A DNA stretch of 11,235 nucleotides from Desulfofustis sp. GTDB lineage: Bacteria; Desulfobacterota; Desulfobulbia; Desulfobulbales; Desulfocapsaceae. This document shows, one piece after another, positions 1-7,411 of this stretch (the stretch's first letter is position 1; each line of letters starts with the position of its first letter). The stretch spans positions 1-11,235 of the forward strand of contig JAQYVS010000256.1 of assembly GCA_030145365.1 (NCBI GenBank). Direction: 5' to 3'. The position numbers were made by a program, and so were the translations under genes. The notes beneath the pieces were generated by a model, which was given only the letters and a program-made list of their open reading frames with translations, did not search any database and was not told the origin of the DNA.

Positions 1-1086
1 GGCATTATTTCCGGTAAGAACCCGCACATTCAGAATCTCTCAGTCGGCGGCGTAACGGCTGCCATCAATCTGGACAACGAAGCCACCCTTAACATGGAAC
101 GGCTCTACCGGGTCAAGAACCTGATTGAAGAGGTTCGCGGATTCATCAACAACGTCTACCTGGTCGATCTGGCTGCAGTCGGCGCCCTGTACGCAGAATG
201 GCTGCCCTACGGCCACGGCGTGACCAATTACCTGGCCTCACCCGATATGCCGCTTGATGCCGCTGCCACCAAGTTCGACCTGCCCGGTGGAACGATTATG
301 GACGGAGATCTTTCCAGTGTTACATCATTCAACAACCTCAGTGATCCCTCCTTCAAAGACAACGTGCAGGAGTCCATTGCCCGAGCCTGGTATGATGGCG
401 ACTGGCAGAAGCATCCGTGGGAAGAAGAAACTGCCCCGAAAGCTGGTGATTTTGATGGAGAAGGCCGCTACAGCTGGCTCAAGGCACCACGTTTTTCTGG
501 TAAGCCGATGCAGGTTGGTCCGCTTGCCCAGATGCTGGTCGGTTATGCCCAGGGTCATGAAAAAATCGTCAACGGCGTCAACGGCGCCCTTGATCTGGTC
601 AGTAAGATTGCCGGAACGAAGGTTGGCCCCGACGCTCTGTTCGGAACACTCGGCCGTCATGCTGCCCGGGCTGTCCGCTGTTCACTGATGGCAGACCTTA
701 CCCTGAAGCATTGGGACATGCTGGTTGACAATATCGGCAGCGGCGATCTGGAAATCTTTAATCCGCCGACCTTCCCGAAAGGTGAGCAGAAAGGCGTCGG
801 TGTCCATGAGGCACCACGCGGACTGCTGTCTCATTGGATCGTTATTCAGGATGGCAAAATTAAGAACTATCAATGTGTTGTTCCATCAACCTGGAATGCC
901 GGACCACGTGATGCTCAGGATCAGCTCGGACCCTACGAGGCGTCTTTGCTTGGAAATCCGATTGCCGATCCGGAACGGCCGCTTGAAGTTCTTCGGACCA
1001 TCCACTCCTTCGATCCCTGTATCGCCTGTGCCGTGCACATGCTGGATCCGGAAGGCCGTGAAGTTATGAAAGTCAAGGCTCTGTAA
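1..1086 (+). CDS. hyaB: [NiFe]-hydrogenase large subunit, C-terminal part (5' end outside window)
   Basis: This is the catalytic large subunit of a group 1 uptake [NiFe]-hydrogenase, which oxidises H2 at the NiFe(CN)2CO centre, normally at the periplasmic face. The frame is open from base 1 and gives 361 visible residues. The first of these include GKNPHIQNLSVGG, a conserved internal segment, so the ATG at base 94 is not the start and the N-terminal RxCGxC nickel-binding motif lies upstream. The second nickel motif, DPCIACAVH, is intact near the end and is followed by 15 residues (MLDPEGREVMKVKAL) that a specific endopeptidase would remove. The family usually has about 550-600 residues, so roughly 200 or more are missing. 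Long stretches such as EAPRGLLSHW, VVPSTWNAGPR and RTIHSFDPC resemble E. coli HybC and Desulfovibrio HynB more than HyaB. The symbol hyaB follows the downstream cytochrome and is provisional. The small subunit is expected just upstream. Confidence 0.97.
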   Translation, partial: GIISGKNPHIQNLSVGGVTAAINLDNEATLNMERLYRVKNLIEEVRGFINNVYLVDLAAVGALYAEWLPYGHGVTNYLASPDMPLDAAATKFDLPGGTIMDGDLSSVTSFNNLSDPSFKDNVQESIARAWYDGDWQKHPWEEETAPKAGDFDGEGRYSWLKAPRFSGKPMQVGPLAQMLVGYAQGHEKIVNGVNGALDLVSKIAGTKVGPDALFGTLGRHAARAVRCSLMADLTLKHWDMLVDNIGSGDLEIFNPPTFPKGEQKGVGVHEAPRGLLSHWIVIQDGKIKNYQCVVPSTWNAGPRDAQDQLGPYEASLLGNPIADPERPLEVLRTIHSFDPCIACAVHMLDPEGREVMKVKAL

Positions 1087-1130
1087 TTTTGAGATTGCAC
1101 ATTAACTTTCAACTTTCGGCTACAACCGAC

Positions 1131-1137
1131 AGGAGGT
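1131..1137 (+). promoter_or_regulatory. Strong ribosome binding site of hyaC
   Basis: AGGAGGT is a near-perfect Shine-Dalgarno sequence ending 4 nt before the ATG at 1142. It fixes the hyaC start. Just upstream, in the 55-nt gap after the large subunit, TCGG and CCGA flank a 6-nt loop and could form a very small hairpin. No terminator-like T-run follows, so the gap looks like an intercistronic spacer. Confidence 0.8.
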
Positions 1138-1141
1138 AATT

Positions 1142-1801
1142 ATGGCGTATGAAAAGAAAAAATGCTGGAGCATCCTGCTTCGGCTCTATCACTGGGCATT
1201 TGCACTGTCAATTGTAACTTTATGTATCACTGGCTTTTACATTCACGGCCCGTGGACCAACTCGTTGCAAGAAGGCAGTGTCTCATGGCCGATGGCCTAT
1301 ATGCGATTTGTGCATTTTCTGGCCGGTTATGTTTTTACCGCAGCGGTTCTGACCAGGATCTTTTTGTATCTGTTCGGGAACAAGCAGGAACGAATTTTAG
1401 AACACCTGCCTGTTACTCCTCGTAATATAAAGAATTTATTTTCGACCTTATTACAATACAGTTACATCAAGGACAGTCATGATCCTGATCGTTTGGGTCA
1501 TAATATCCTGGCCGGTATCACCTATGTGATCACCATTGCTGCAGCCGTTTTCCAGCTGATCAGCGGTTTTTATATGCTCTATCCGGAACTTGCACTCTGG
1601 AATGGCTGGCTCTGGGAAGGCTTAGGCTTGACAATCTTTGGTAGCCAGCAGATGGCCCGCTATATCCATCATCTGCTGATGTGGTGGTTTATGATTTTTG
1701 CCTTTATTCATGTCTATCTTGTTATTTGGAATGATGTGAAGCAACCGGAAGGACTTATTTCTTCCATTTTCACCGGTGTTAAATTCACGCACAAGGCGTA
1801 A
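1142..1801 (+). CDS. hyaC: Hydrogenase b-type cytochrome subunit (HyaC/HupC/HydC family)
   Basis: This is the integral-membrane dihaem cytochrome b that anchors the periplasmic hydrogenase and passes H2-derived electrons to quinone. It has 219 residues, close to the family's usual 220-240. Four hydrophobic segments are visible at about residues 15-35, 55-78, 122-145 and 176-195. Candidate haem-ligand histidines are His17 in RLYHW, His58 in RFVHF, and His177 (or His176) and His190 in RYIHHLLMWWFMIFAFIH. The 13-residue spacing of the last pair and the roughly 41-residue spacing of the first pair match what is known of Wolinella HydC. It lies 55 nt after the large subunit, behind a strong ribosome binding site. 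Its last 26 nt overlap the hypF start. Family assignment is firm; the hyaC/hupC/hydC name is a matter of convention. Confidence 0.95.
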   Translation: MAYEKKKCWSILLRLYHWAFALSIVTLCITGFYIHGPWTNSLQEGSVSWPMAYMRFVHFLAGYVFTAAVLTRIFLYLFGNKQERILEHLPVTPRNIKNLFSTLLQYSYIKDSHDPDRLGHNILAGITYVITIAAAVFQLISGFYMLYPELALWNGWLWEGLGLTIFGSQQMARYIHHLLMWWFMIFAFIHVYLVIWNDVKQPEGLISSIFTGVKFTHKA

Positions 1802-4127
1802 ATCACTTAAAAACGGGGTCGAAATTCTCGTCCGGGGCACTGTCCAGGGCGTGGGCTTTCGACCCTTCGTTTTTAAGCTCGCCTCTTACTTCTCCATCTC
1901 CGGCAGCGTAATAAACACCAGCGACGGCGTCCTGATCCAGGCAATCGGATCTGAGATCTTTTCCTTTATTGAAGCACTAAGATCTGAAGCTCCGCCACTG
2001 GCGCGTATCACCGAGTTCACTTATAAACCCCGTGATCAAGTCTTGCAGGCCGATAGCTTTACGATTTTGTCGAGTATGGCCACCGATTCCGCCCGGGCGA
2101 ACATTCCGCCTGATATCAGCCACTGCAGCGATTGTTTTGATGAGCTCAACGATCCGGAAAATCGAAGATATCGCTATCCATTCATCAACTGCACCAATTG
2201 CGGTCCCCGGTTTACCATTGTTGAAACACTACCCTACGACCGGCCCAAAACCTCAATGAAATGCTTCACCATGTGCAGCACGTGCGAAAGCGAATATCTC
2301 GACCCCTATGACCGCAGATTTCATGCCCAGCCTAACGCTTGCCCAGTCTGTGGTCCGCAGATTTCTTATCATGATAACAGTGGAAATCAGATAGCCTGCC
2401 AAGACGTTATCGATGCAGCAATCTCTGCCATCCTGGATGACAGGGTTCTCGCCATTCGCGGGCTCGGCGGCTTCCATCTCTGCGTCAACGGTTGCTCTAA
2501 ACAAGCGGTGGAGATCTTAAGAACTCGCAAGAACCGCCCGGACAAGCCCCTGGCGATCATGGTCAAGGACCTGGATCACGCCGAGGGTCTATGCGACATT
2601 TCAGCACTGGAAAAAAAGACCTTAGAATCACCGGAACATCCGATTGTCCTGCTGAGCCCCAAGCTCACTTCCGTGCTGGCTGAAAACCTTGCTCCGGATA
2701 TGTGCCATATTGGCCTGATGCTGCCATACACCCCGCTGCACCATCTGTTTTTCAACCACCCGGATTGCCCGGAAGCCCTTGTTATGACCAGCGGTAACAG
2801 CAGCGGTGAACCGATTTGTACGGCAAATGAAGATGCTCGTGATCGATTAGCATCGATTGCCGACTTCTTTGTTTTGCATAATCGCGACATCGTCACCCGA
2901 GTTGACGATTCTGTGGTTAAACAGAGCGGCTCTCAGATGCGTACCTTTAGACGAGCCAGAGGCTATGCTCCTGAACCGATTCAGATTGCTGCCACCCTGC
3001 CGGAACTGATCGCCTGCGGCGGCGGACTGAAAAGTACCTTCAGCCTGGCACGAGATCAGTCGATTTTTCCCAGCCAGCATATCGGCGATCTTTTTAATCT
3101 TTCTTCCTACGAGTTCTACCAGGAATCGATTGTAAATCTTATGCGGCTCTATGAAATCAAACCGATTGCTGCAGCCTGCGATCTGCATCCCGATTATCTG
3201 AGTAGCCGTTTTGCTGAGGAACTTGGACTGCCGCTCTACAAAATTCAACACCATCACGCCCACGCGGCTGCCGTCATGGCAGAACATGGCTTGAACCGGC
3301 CGGTCCTGGCAATCGTCATGGACGGCACTGGATTTGGACCGGATGGAACCATTTGGGGTGGTGAAATCCTGCAAGCCGATTTGACGTCTTTTACACGGAT
3401 TGGCAATCTCCAACCCCTGGAATTGCCTGGAGGGGATGCAGCAGCCCAGGAGCCATGGCGTATGGCGCTGTCAATACTGCATAAGATTTGCGGACCGTCC
3501 TGTCTGGATTCAGATTTTTTAAATACCATTGATGTAATCAAACGCACAACCATTGTGCAGATGATCGAAAACGGCCTCAACGCTCCGCTGACCTCAAGCT
3601 GTGGCCGCCTGTTTGATGCTGTGGCCGGACTTCTTGGTATAAATATGGTGTCAAGCTTTGAAGGCCAGGCGGCAATGCAGCTTGAATCGTGTGCTCGAAA
3701 AGCGTTGACAAATGACTGGAAAGATTTACTGATTGAAGAAATGGCTACTGTAGATCACTATCTGCGGCAAGAAAACACACAAAGATGGGAGATTATTTCT
3801 TCAGAATTTGTTAATACGTTGCTTGACGATATATCTACCGGTAGAAACCGGTCCGCTATCGCACTGCAGTTTCACTCCTGGCTGATCAGCTGTCTTTCCC
3901 GCCTTGTCGAGAAACTTTCTGTAATTACAGGAATCAGTGACGTTGTCCTGTCGGGCGGCTGCATGCAGAATGGTCTTTTGCTTGAAGGATTGTTATTCAG
4001 CTTGACCGAATTGGGACTTCGTCCCTATACCGGAGCCAGGATTCCGATTAACGATGGTGGGATCTCGGTCGGTCAGGCAATAATTGGAGGTTTACAACAT
4101 GTGTCTTGCAGTACCAATGAGGGTTGA
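1776..4127 (+). CDS. hypF: HypF, carbamoyltransferase for hydrogenase cyanide-ligand synthesis
   Basis: HypF uses carbamoyl phosphate and ATP to carbamoylate the C-terminal cysteine of HypE, the first step in making the active-site CN ligands. At 783 residues it is slightly longer than E. coli HypF (about 750), and all domains are present in order. An acylphosphatase domain (about 15-105) has VRGTVQGVGFRPF with Arg29, plus Asn47. A zinc-finger region has four CxxC pairs (Cys117/120, 139/142, 167/170, 189/192). A YrdC-like domain (about 205-395) contains RPDKPLAIMVK. A Kae1-like domain carries HHHAHAAAVMAEH at 492-504, MDGTGFGPDG from 515 and a C-terminal LSGGCMQN motif. The start is a GTG inside the end of hyaC; no in-frame ATG precedes the acylphosphatase motif, and no good Shine-Dalgarno is seen, which suggests coupling to hyaC translation. 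The last 29 nt overlap hypC. Confidence 0.96.
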   Translation: MLNSRTRRKSLKNGVEILVRGTVQGVGFRPFVFKLASYFSISGSVINTSDGVLIQAIGSEIFSFIEALRSEAPPLARITEFTYKPRDQVLQADSFTILSSMATDSARANIPPDISHCSDCFDELNDPENRRYRYPFINCTNCGPRFTIVETLPYDRPKTSMKCFTMCSTCESEYLDPYDRRFHAQPNACPVCGPQISYHDNSGNQIACQDVIDAAISAILDDRVLAIRGLGGFHLCVNGCSKQAVEILRTRKNRPDKPLAIMVKDLDHAEGLCDISALEKKTLESPEHPIVLLSPKLTSVLAENLAPDMCHIGLMLPYTPLHHLFFNHPDCPEALVMTSGNSSGEPICTANEDARDRLASIADFFVLHNRDIVTRVDDSVVKQSGSQMRTFRRARGYAPEPIQIAATLPELIACGGGLKSTFSLARDQSIFPSQHIGDLFNLSSYEFYQESIVNLMRLYEIKPIAAACDLHPDYLSSRFAEELGLPLYKIQHHHAHAAAVMAEHGLNRPVLAIVMDGTGFGPDGTIWGGEILQADLTSFTRIGNLQPLELPGGDAAAQEPWRMALSILHKICGPSCLDSDFLNTIDVIKRTTIVQMIENGLNAPLTSSCGRLFDAVAGLLGINMVSSFEGQAAMQLESCARKALTNDWKDLLIEEMATVDHYLRQENTQRWEIISSEFVNTLLDDISTGRNRSAIALQFHSWLISCLSRLVEKLSVITGISDVVLSGGCMQNGLLLEGLLFSLTELGLRPYTGARIPINDGGISVGQAIIGGLQHVSCSTNEG
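4086..4091 (+). promoter_or_regulatory. Ribosome binding site that decides the hypC start
   Basis: GGAGGT lies within the end of hypF, 7 nt before the ATG at 4099. It points to that ATG rather than the in-frame TTG at 4084, which would place the Shine-Dalgarno inside the coding region. Confidence 0.8.
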
Positions 4128-4377
4128 TGAAGTCAAAGGAGATCCCGACGACTTCACCCAGGAACAGATTGCCACCGTTACTATGGATGGAATCAGTAAG
4201 CAAATTCGGCTGGACGTGGTGGATCGCTGGCCGGAAATCGGTGATTATGTGATCGTTCACGCCGGTTTTGCCATTCATTCAATGGTCGAGGAAGAGGCTA
4301 AGAAGAATATAGAACTGATCAGAGAACTCGCTTCGCACATGCCTGAAGAGCTGCTGCTTGCCGGGGATGATTCGTGA
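4099..4377 (+). CDS. hypC: HypC/HybG-family hydrogenase maturation chaperone
   Basis: HypC binds HypD while the Fe(CN)2CO unit is assembled and then delivers it to the large-subunit precursor. The protein has 92 residues and starts MCLAVPMRV. Cys2 is the essential residue exposed after Met removal, so the start must be the ATG at 4099. An upstream TTG at 4084 would add five residues and bury the cysteine. The rest is a small beta-barrel-type sequence with DVVDRWPEIGDYVIVHAGFAI in the middle and an acidic tail, typical of the family. The start overlaps hypF by 29 nt, and the stop TGA shares its bases with the GTG of hypD (GTGA, 4-nt overlap). It is the only HypC-type gene in the window, so it probably serves this hydrogenase. 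A HybG identity cannot be excluded. Confidence 0.96.
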   Translation: MCLAVPMRVDEVKGDPDDFTQEQIATVTMDGISKQIRLDVVDRWPEIGDYVIVHAGFAIHSMVEEEAKKNIELIRELASHMPEELLLAGDDS

Positions 4378-5462
4378 AATATATTGATGAATACCGGGAC
4401 AGAGCCCTGCTCAAACCACTGGTTGCAGAGCTGGAAAAATCGCTGACCAAACCCGTTCGGCTGATGGAGGTGTGCGGGACCCATACCATGGCCATCTTCC
4501 GTAGCGGAATCCGCTCGATCCTGCCAGAAGGCATGGAAATCGTCTCCGGTCCCGGTTGCCCCGTTTGTGTAACCTCAGCCTCGCATATGGATGCGTTTAT
4601 CAAGATGGCTGAAATCGCGAACGTACGGGTGGCCATTTTCGGTGATCTTTTCCGGGTTCCAGGAAGCCACGGCTCCCTGGCCAATGCCAGTTCCCAGGGA
4701 GCTCATGTCGATGTTGTATATTCGCCGATGGATGCACTTGAACTGGCCAGAAAAAACCCGAATGACCTCATAATATTTCTCGGTGTAGGCTTTGAAACGA
4801 CGACACCTGGGATCGCTGCCACAATACTGGCGGCCTCCCATGAACAGATCGAAAATTTCTGCGTTTTTTCAACCCATAAGGTGATTCCAGGACCGATGGA
4901 AGCTCTTATGCAGGATCCTGATCTTAATCTCAACGCCTTGCTTTGCCCGGGACACGTTTCGGCCATTATCGGGGCCGGGGCCTACCAGCCCTTTGTAGAC
5001 AAGTACGGTCTGGCCTGCGTGGTTGCCGGGTTCGAACCTGCCGATCTGCTTAACGGACTTATCCTATTGGCCAGACAGATAGGAGACGGGCAGCCAAAGG
5101 TGGAAAATATCTATCCCCGCGTCGTCACCTGGGAAGGCAACAAGCGGGCCATGGCGATGGTTGATGAAATATTTCAACCCGTCGACATGGAGTGGCGCGG
5201 TCTTGGCGTCCTTCCCCAGAGCGGCCTGGCAATCAGAGATAAATATCAGAACTTTGATGCTGAAAAGCGCCTGAATATAGAGATCATTCCAGCCGAAGAG
5301 CCCAAAGGCTGTCTCTGCGGGGAGATCCTCAAAGGACAGATGATTCCCCCTCAGTGCCCGCTCTTTGACCGTCGCTGTACACCGTCAAATCCGGTTGGTC
5401 CATGCATGGTGTCCAGCGAAGGAACCTGCGCTGCCTACCACAAATATGGGCGAGACCTTTAG
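4374..5462 (+). CDS. hypD: HypD, Fe-S scaffold for Fe(CN)2CO assembly
   Basis: HypD is the cytoplasmic [4Fe-4S] protein on which, with HypC, the Fe(CN)2CO moiety is built using cyanide from HypE. It has 362 residues, close to the usual 370. Conserved motifs are MEVCGTHT (Cys34), SGPGCPVCVT (Cys62 and Cys65) and FGDLFRVPGS. The cysteine-rich C-terminus (GCLCGEILKG, PPQCPLFDRRC, GPCMVSSEGTC) includes the ligands of the Fe-S cluster. The start is the GTG at 4374, overlapping the hypC stop by 4 nt in a GTGA arrangement typical of translational coupling. The next gene, hypE, begins 43 nt downstream. No truncation or missing key cysteine is seen. Confidence 0.97.
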   Translation: MKYIDEYRDRALLKPLVAELEKSLTKPVRLMEVCGTHTMAIFRSGIRSILPEGMEIVSGPGCPVCVTSASHMDAFIKMAEIANVRVAIFGDLFRVPGSHGSLANASSQGAHVDVVYSPMDALELARKNPNDLIIFLGVGFETTTPGIAATILAASHEQIENFCVFSTHKVIPGPMEALMQDPDLNLNALLCPGHVSAIIGAGAYQPFVDKYGLACVVAGFEPADLLNGLILLARQIGDGQPKVENIYPRVVTWEGNKRAMAMVDEIFQPVDMEWRGLGVLPQSGLAIRDKYQNFDAEKRLNIEIIPAEEPKGCLCGEILKGQMIPPQCPLFDRRCTPSNPVGPCMVSSEGTCAAYHKYGRDL

Positions 5463-5505
5463 CCTTTTTCGATGACGATAAACTCAACTGGATTGATGTA
5501 AAAAG

Positions 5506-6519
5506 ATGTCACAAAATACTATTCTTCTCGATCATGGCAGCGGCGGACTCGCCAGCCAGGAGTTGATCAGCAATCTTTTTTTAAAATATCTCGATAACCC
5601 GATCCTGCGCGGCCTCGAAGACAGTGCGGTACTTGAAAACCAAGAGGGAAACCTGGTCTTTACCACAGACAGCTATGTGGTGGATCCACTTTTTTTTCCA
5701 GGAGGTGATATCGGCAAACTGGCTGTGCACGGCACCATAAATGATCTTGCCATGCGCGGCGGCAAACCTATCTGCCTGAGTCTCGGGCTGATACTTGAAG
5801 AGGGAATGGAGCTTGATGAACTGGAAAAAATCATTATCTCCATCGCTGAAGCATCGGATCAAAGCGGAGTGCCAATTGTCACCGGAGACACCAAAGTTGT
5901 CCCCAAAGGCAAAGGTGACAAACTCTTTATCAACACCTCGGGAATCGGTATCGCCGACAAGACCATATCCTTATCCTCCCAAAACGGTACCGTTGGCGAT
6001 GCGGTGATTCTGTCCGGAACCATCGGGGATCACGGCATAACCATTATGACCAGAAGAGCCGGCATCGCCCTTGAGGGCAACCTGCAAAGCGATACCATGG
6101 CCCTGCATACACTGGTGGCAAAAATCCTCGCTAAATTTCCCCAGGCTGTGCGCACCTTCCGGGACCCAACCAGGGGCGGAGTGGCCACCACCTTAAATGA
6201 AATTGCTGCTGCCAGCGGCTGCTGCATCGTCATGGAAGAAGATGTGTTACCGATCAGAGCTGAAGTTCGAGCGGCCTGTGAGATCCTGGGCCTGGAACCG
6301 CTTTATCTGGCCAACGAAGGTAAATGTCTGGCGGTGGTCGACGGTAATGAAGCAGACAAGATTGTCAATCTGATGAAACAAACGCACGAAGGCAAAGACG
6401 CCGTAATAATCGGCAGACTGGTGGACGGTAAAGCAGGAAGGGTCCTGATCAACACCCCGATCGGTGGATCAAGGGTGGTGACGCCCCTGCATGGCGAGCC
6501 GCTTCCCAGAATCTGTTAA
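5506..6519 (+). CDS. hypE: HypE, ATP-dependent dehydratase making the cyanide ligand
   Basis: HypE is a PurM/SelD-like ATPase. HypF carbamoylates its C-terminal cysteine, and HypE then dehydrates the thiocarboxamide to thiocyanate, which is passed to HypCD. The protein has 337 residues and ends exactly in PRIC, so the acceptor cysteine Cys337 is intact. ATP-binding and fold motifs include LLDHGSGG (7-14), TTDSYVVDP (53-61), HGTINDLAMRGG (75-86), VTGDTKVV (from about 125) and RDPTRGGVATTLNE in the C-terminal half. The ATG at 5506 is the first possible start after an in-frame stop at 5494-5496. The upstream sequence is A-rich with no clear Shine-Dalgarno. The 43-nt gap after hypD holds no obvious promoter or terminator. 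Confidence 0.97.
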   Translation: MSQNTILLDHGSGGLASQELISNLFLKYLDNPILRGLEDSAVLENQEGNLVFTTDSYVVDPLFFPGGDIGKLAVHGTINDLAMRGGKPICLSLGLILEEGMELDELEKIIISIAEASDQSGVPIVTGDTKVVPKGKGDKLFINTSGIGIADKTISLSSQNGTVGDAVILSGTIGDHGITIMTRRAGIALEGNLQSDTMALHTLVAKILAKFPQAVRTFRDPTRGGVATTLNEIAAASGCCIVMEEDVLPIRAEVRAACEILGLEPLYLANEGKCLAVVDGNEADKIVNLMKQTHEGKDAVIIGRLVDGKAGRVLINTPIGGSRVVTPLHGEPLPRIC

Positions 6520-6530
6520 CAATTACTCTT

Positions 6531-7028
6531 ATGGAAACGCAAAAGAAAATAGGAATTTTAGGTATCGGCAACCTGCTTGTCTCAGATGAAGGCTTTGGTG
6601 TGCATGCCGTTCGTTATCTGGAAGAACATTATCAATTCCCCGATAACGTGATTATTATAGACGGAGGCACTGCGGGCATTTATATGAGCCCGTTTCTGGA
6701 AGAGTGTGATCCTGTTATCGTAATCGATGTGGTTGATATCGATGCCGAACCCGGCTCCATGCATTACTATTCCAACGAAGATGTTAAGGCCGGTAAAATC
6801 AGTACCCGCATGTCTCCCCACCAGCTCGGCCTGCTGGAAGTCCTTGAAATCTGCAAACTGAGAGATGCTGCACCGGAATCGGTGGAATTTTATTGTGTGG
6901 TTCCGAAAACCCTGGAGACCTCCACCGAACTCTCTGATGTGGTTGCTCCCCGGATCAAGGACATCTGCGATATTGTACTTAAGCGTCTAGGGGAAATGGG
7001 CGTTGAAGTCAGCAAGAGGACCAACTGA
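6531..7028 (+). CDS. hyaD: Hydrogenase maturation endopeptidase (HyaD/HybD/HupD family)
   Basis: This nickel-dependent protease recognises the nickel-loaded large-subunit precursor and clips the C-terminal extension after the DPCxxCxxH histidine. It has 165 residues, the normal size. GIGNLLVSDEGFGVHA at the N-terminus contains Glu20, VIDVVD contains Asp66, and SPHQLG contains His97. These align at a constant offset of 4 with the nickel ligands Glu16, Asp62 and His93 of E. coli HybD. The gene lies between hypE (11-nt gap) and hypA (6-nt gap) rather than next to the structural genes, but in the same run. Its natural substrate is presumably the large subunit at the left edge, whose 15-residue tail is visible. 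No Shine-Dalgarno is evident, so it may depend on translation of hypE. The hyaD, hybD, hupD and hynC names cannot be separated from sequence alone. Confidence 0.94.
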   Translation: METQKKIGILGIGNLLVSDEGFGVHAVRYLEEHYQFPDNVIIIDGGTAGIYMSPFLEECDPVIVIDVVDIDAEPGSMHYYSNEDVKAGKISTRMSPHQLGLLEVLEICKLRDAAPESVEFYCVVPKTLETSTELSDVVAPRIKDICDIVLKRLGEMGVEVSKRTN

Positions 7029-7034
7029 TCAGCA

Positions 7035-7382
7035 ATGCATGAAATATCTCTTGTTCAGGGGTTGCTCCAACAACTCCACGATATTGCCCGGCAGCATAAA
7101 ACCAGTCGTGTGCTGAAAGTCACCATGGTGGTCGGCCCGTTGTCAGGGGTTGTGGTTGAGTCATTCAAGTTCGGGTTTGACATATTAACCAAGGAAGACG
7201 ATCTTGTCAGAGACGCTGAACTTAAAATCATCATACCCGAAGTCGTCTATCGGTGCAGTGGCTGCGGAGCCGAATATACAACCAGCGGGGGGCGCCCAGA
7301 ACGATGCGAATCCTGCGACGACAATCTTCTCTACACCGAAGATGGAAACGATCTGATTTTACAGCAGGTTGAAATGGAATAA
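7035..7382 (+). CDS. hypA: HypA, nickel metallochaperone
   Basis: HypA works with HypB to deliver nickel to the large-subunit precursor. It has 115 residues, the usual length. The N-terminus is MHE, with His2 as the known nickel ligand. The structural zinc site is formed by two CxxC pairs, Cys74/Cys77 (YRCSGCGAEY) and Cys91/Cys94 (RCESCDD). The central VTMVVGPLSGVVVESFKFGFD segment matches the family's alpha/beta domain. It starts 6 nt after the endopeptidase gene; the nearest AGAGGA Shine-Dalgarno-like sequence lies about 14 nt upstream, which is rather far. The neighbour hypB encodes its partner GTPase, 29 nt downstream. Confidence 0.96.
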   Translation: MHEISLVQGLLQQLHDIARQHKTSRVLKVTMVVGPLSGVVVESFKFGFDILTKEDDLVRDAELKIIIPEVVYRCSGCGAEYTTSGGRPERCESCDDNLLYTEDGNDLILQQVEME

Positions 7383-7411
7383 CCCAGAATTATTAAGAAA
7401 AAGGTAGAATT

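Noticed and set aside
94..1086. Large subunit as a complete 330-residue protein starting at the ATG at 94
   Set aside because: The frame is open to base 1 and the preceding codons encode a conserved hydrogenase segment (GKNPHIQNLSVGG), so the gene is cut by the window edge.
2847..3413. 188-residue open frame antisense to hypF
   Set aside because: It lies wholly opposite a conserved domain of HypF, shows no recognisable motif and has no ribosome binding site that I can see; it is a shadow frame.
4084..4377. Longer HypC starting at TTG 4084
   Set aside because: It would put the Shine-Dalgarno inside the gene and move the essential Cys2 away from the N-terminus.
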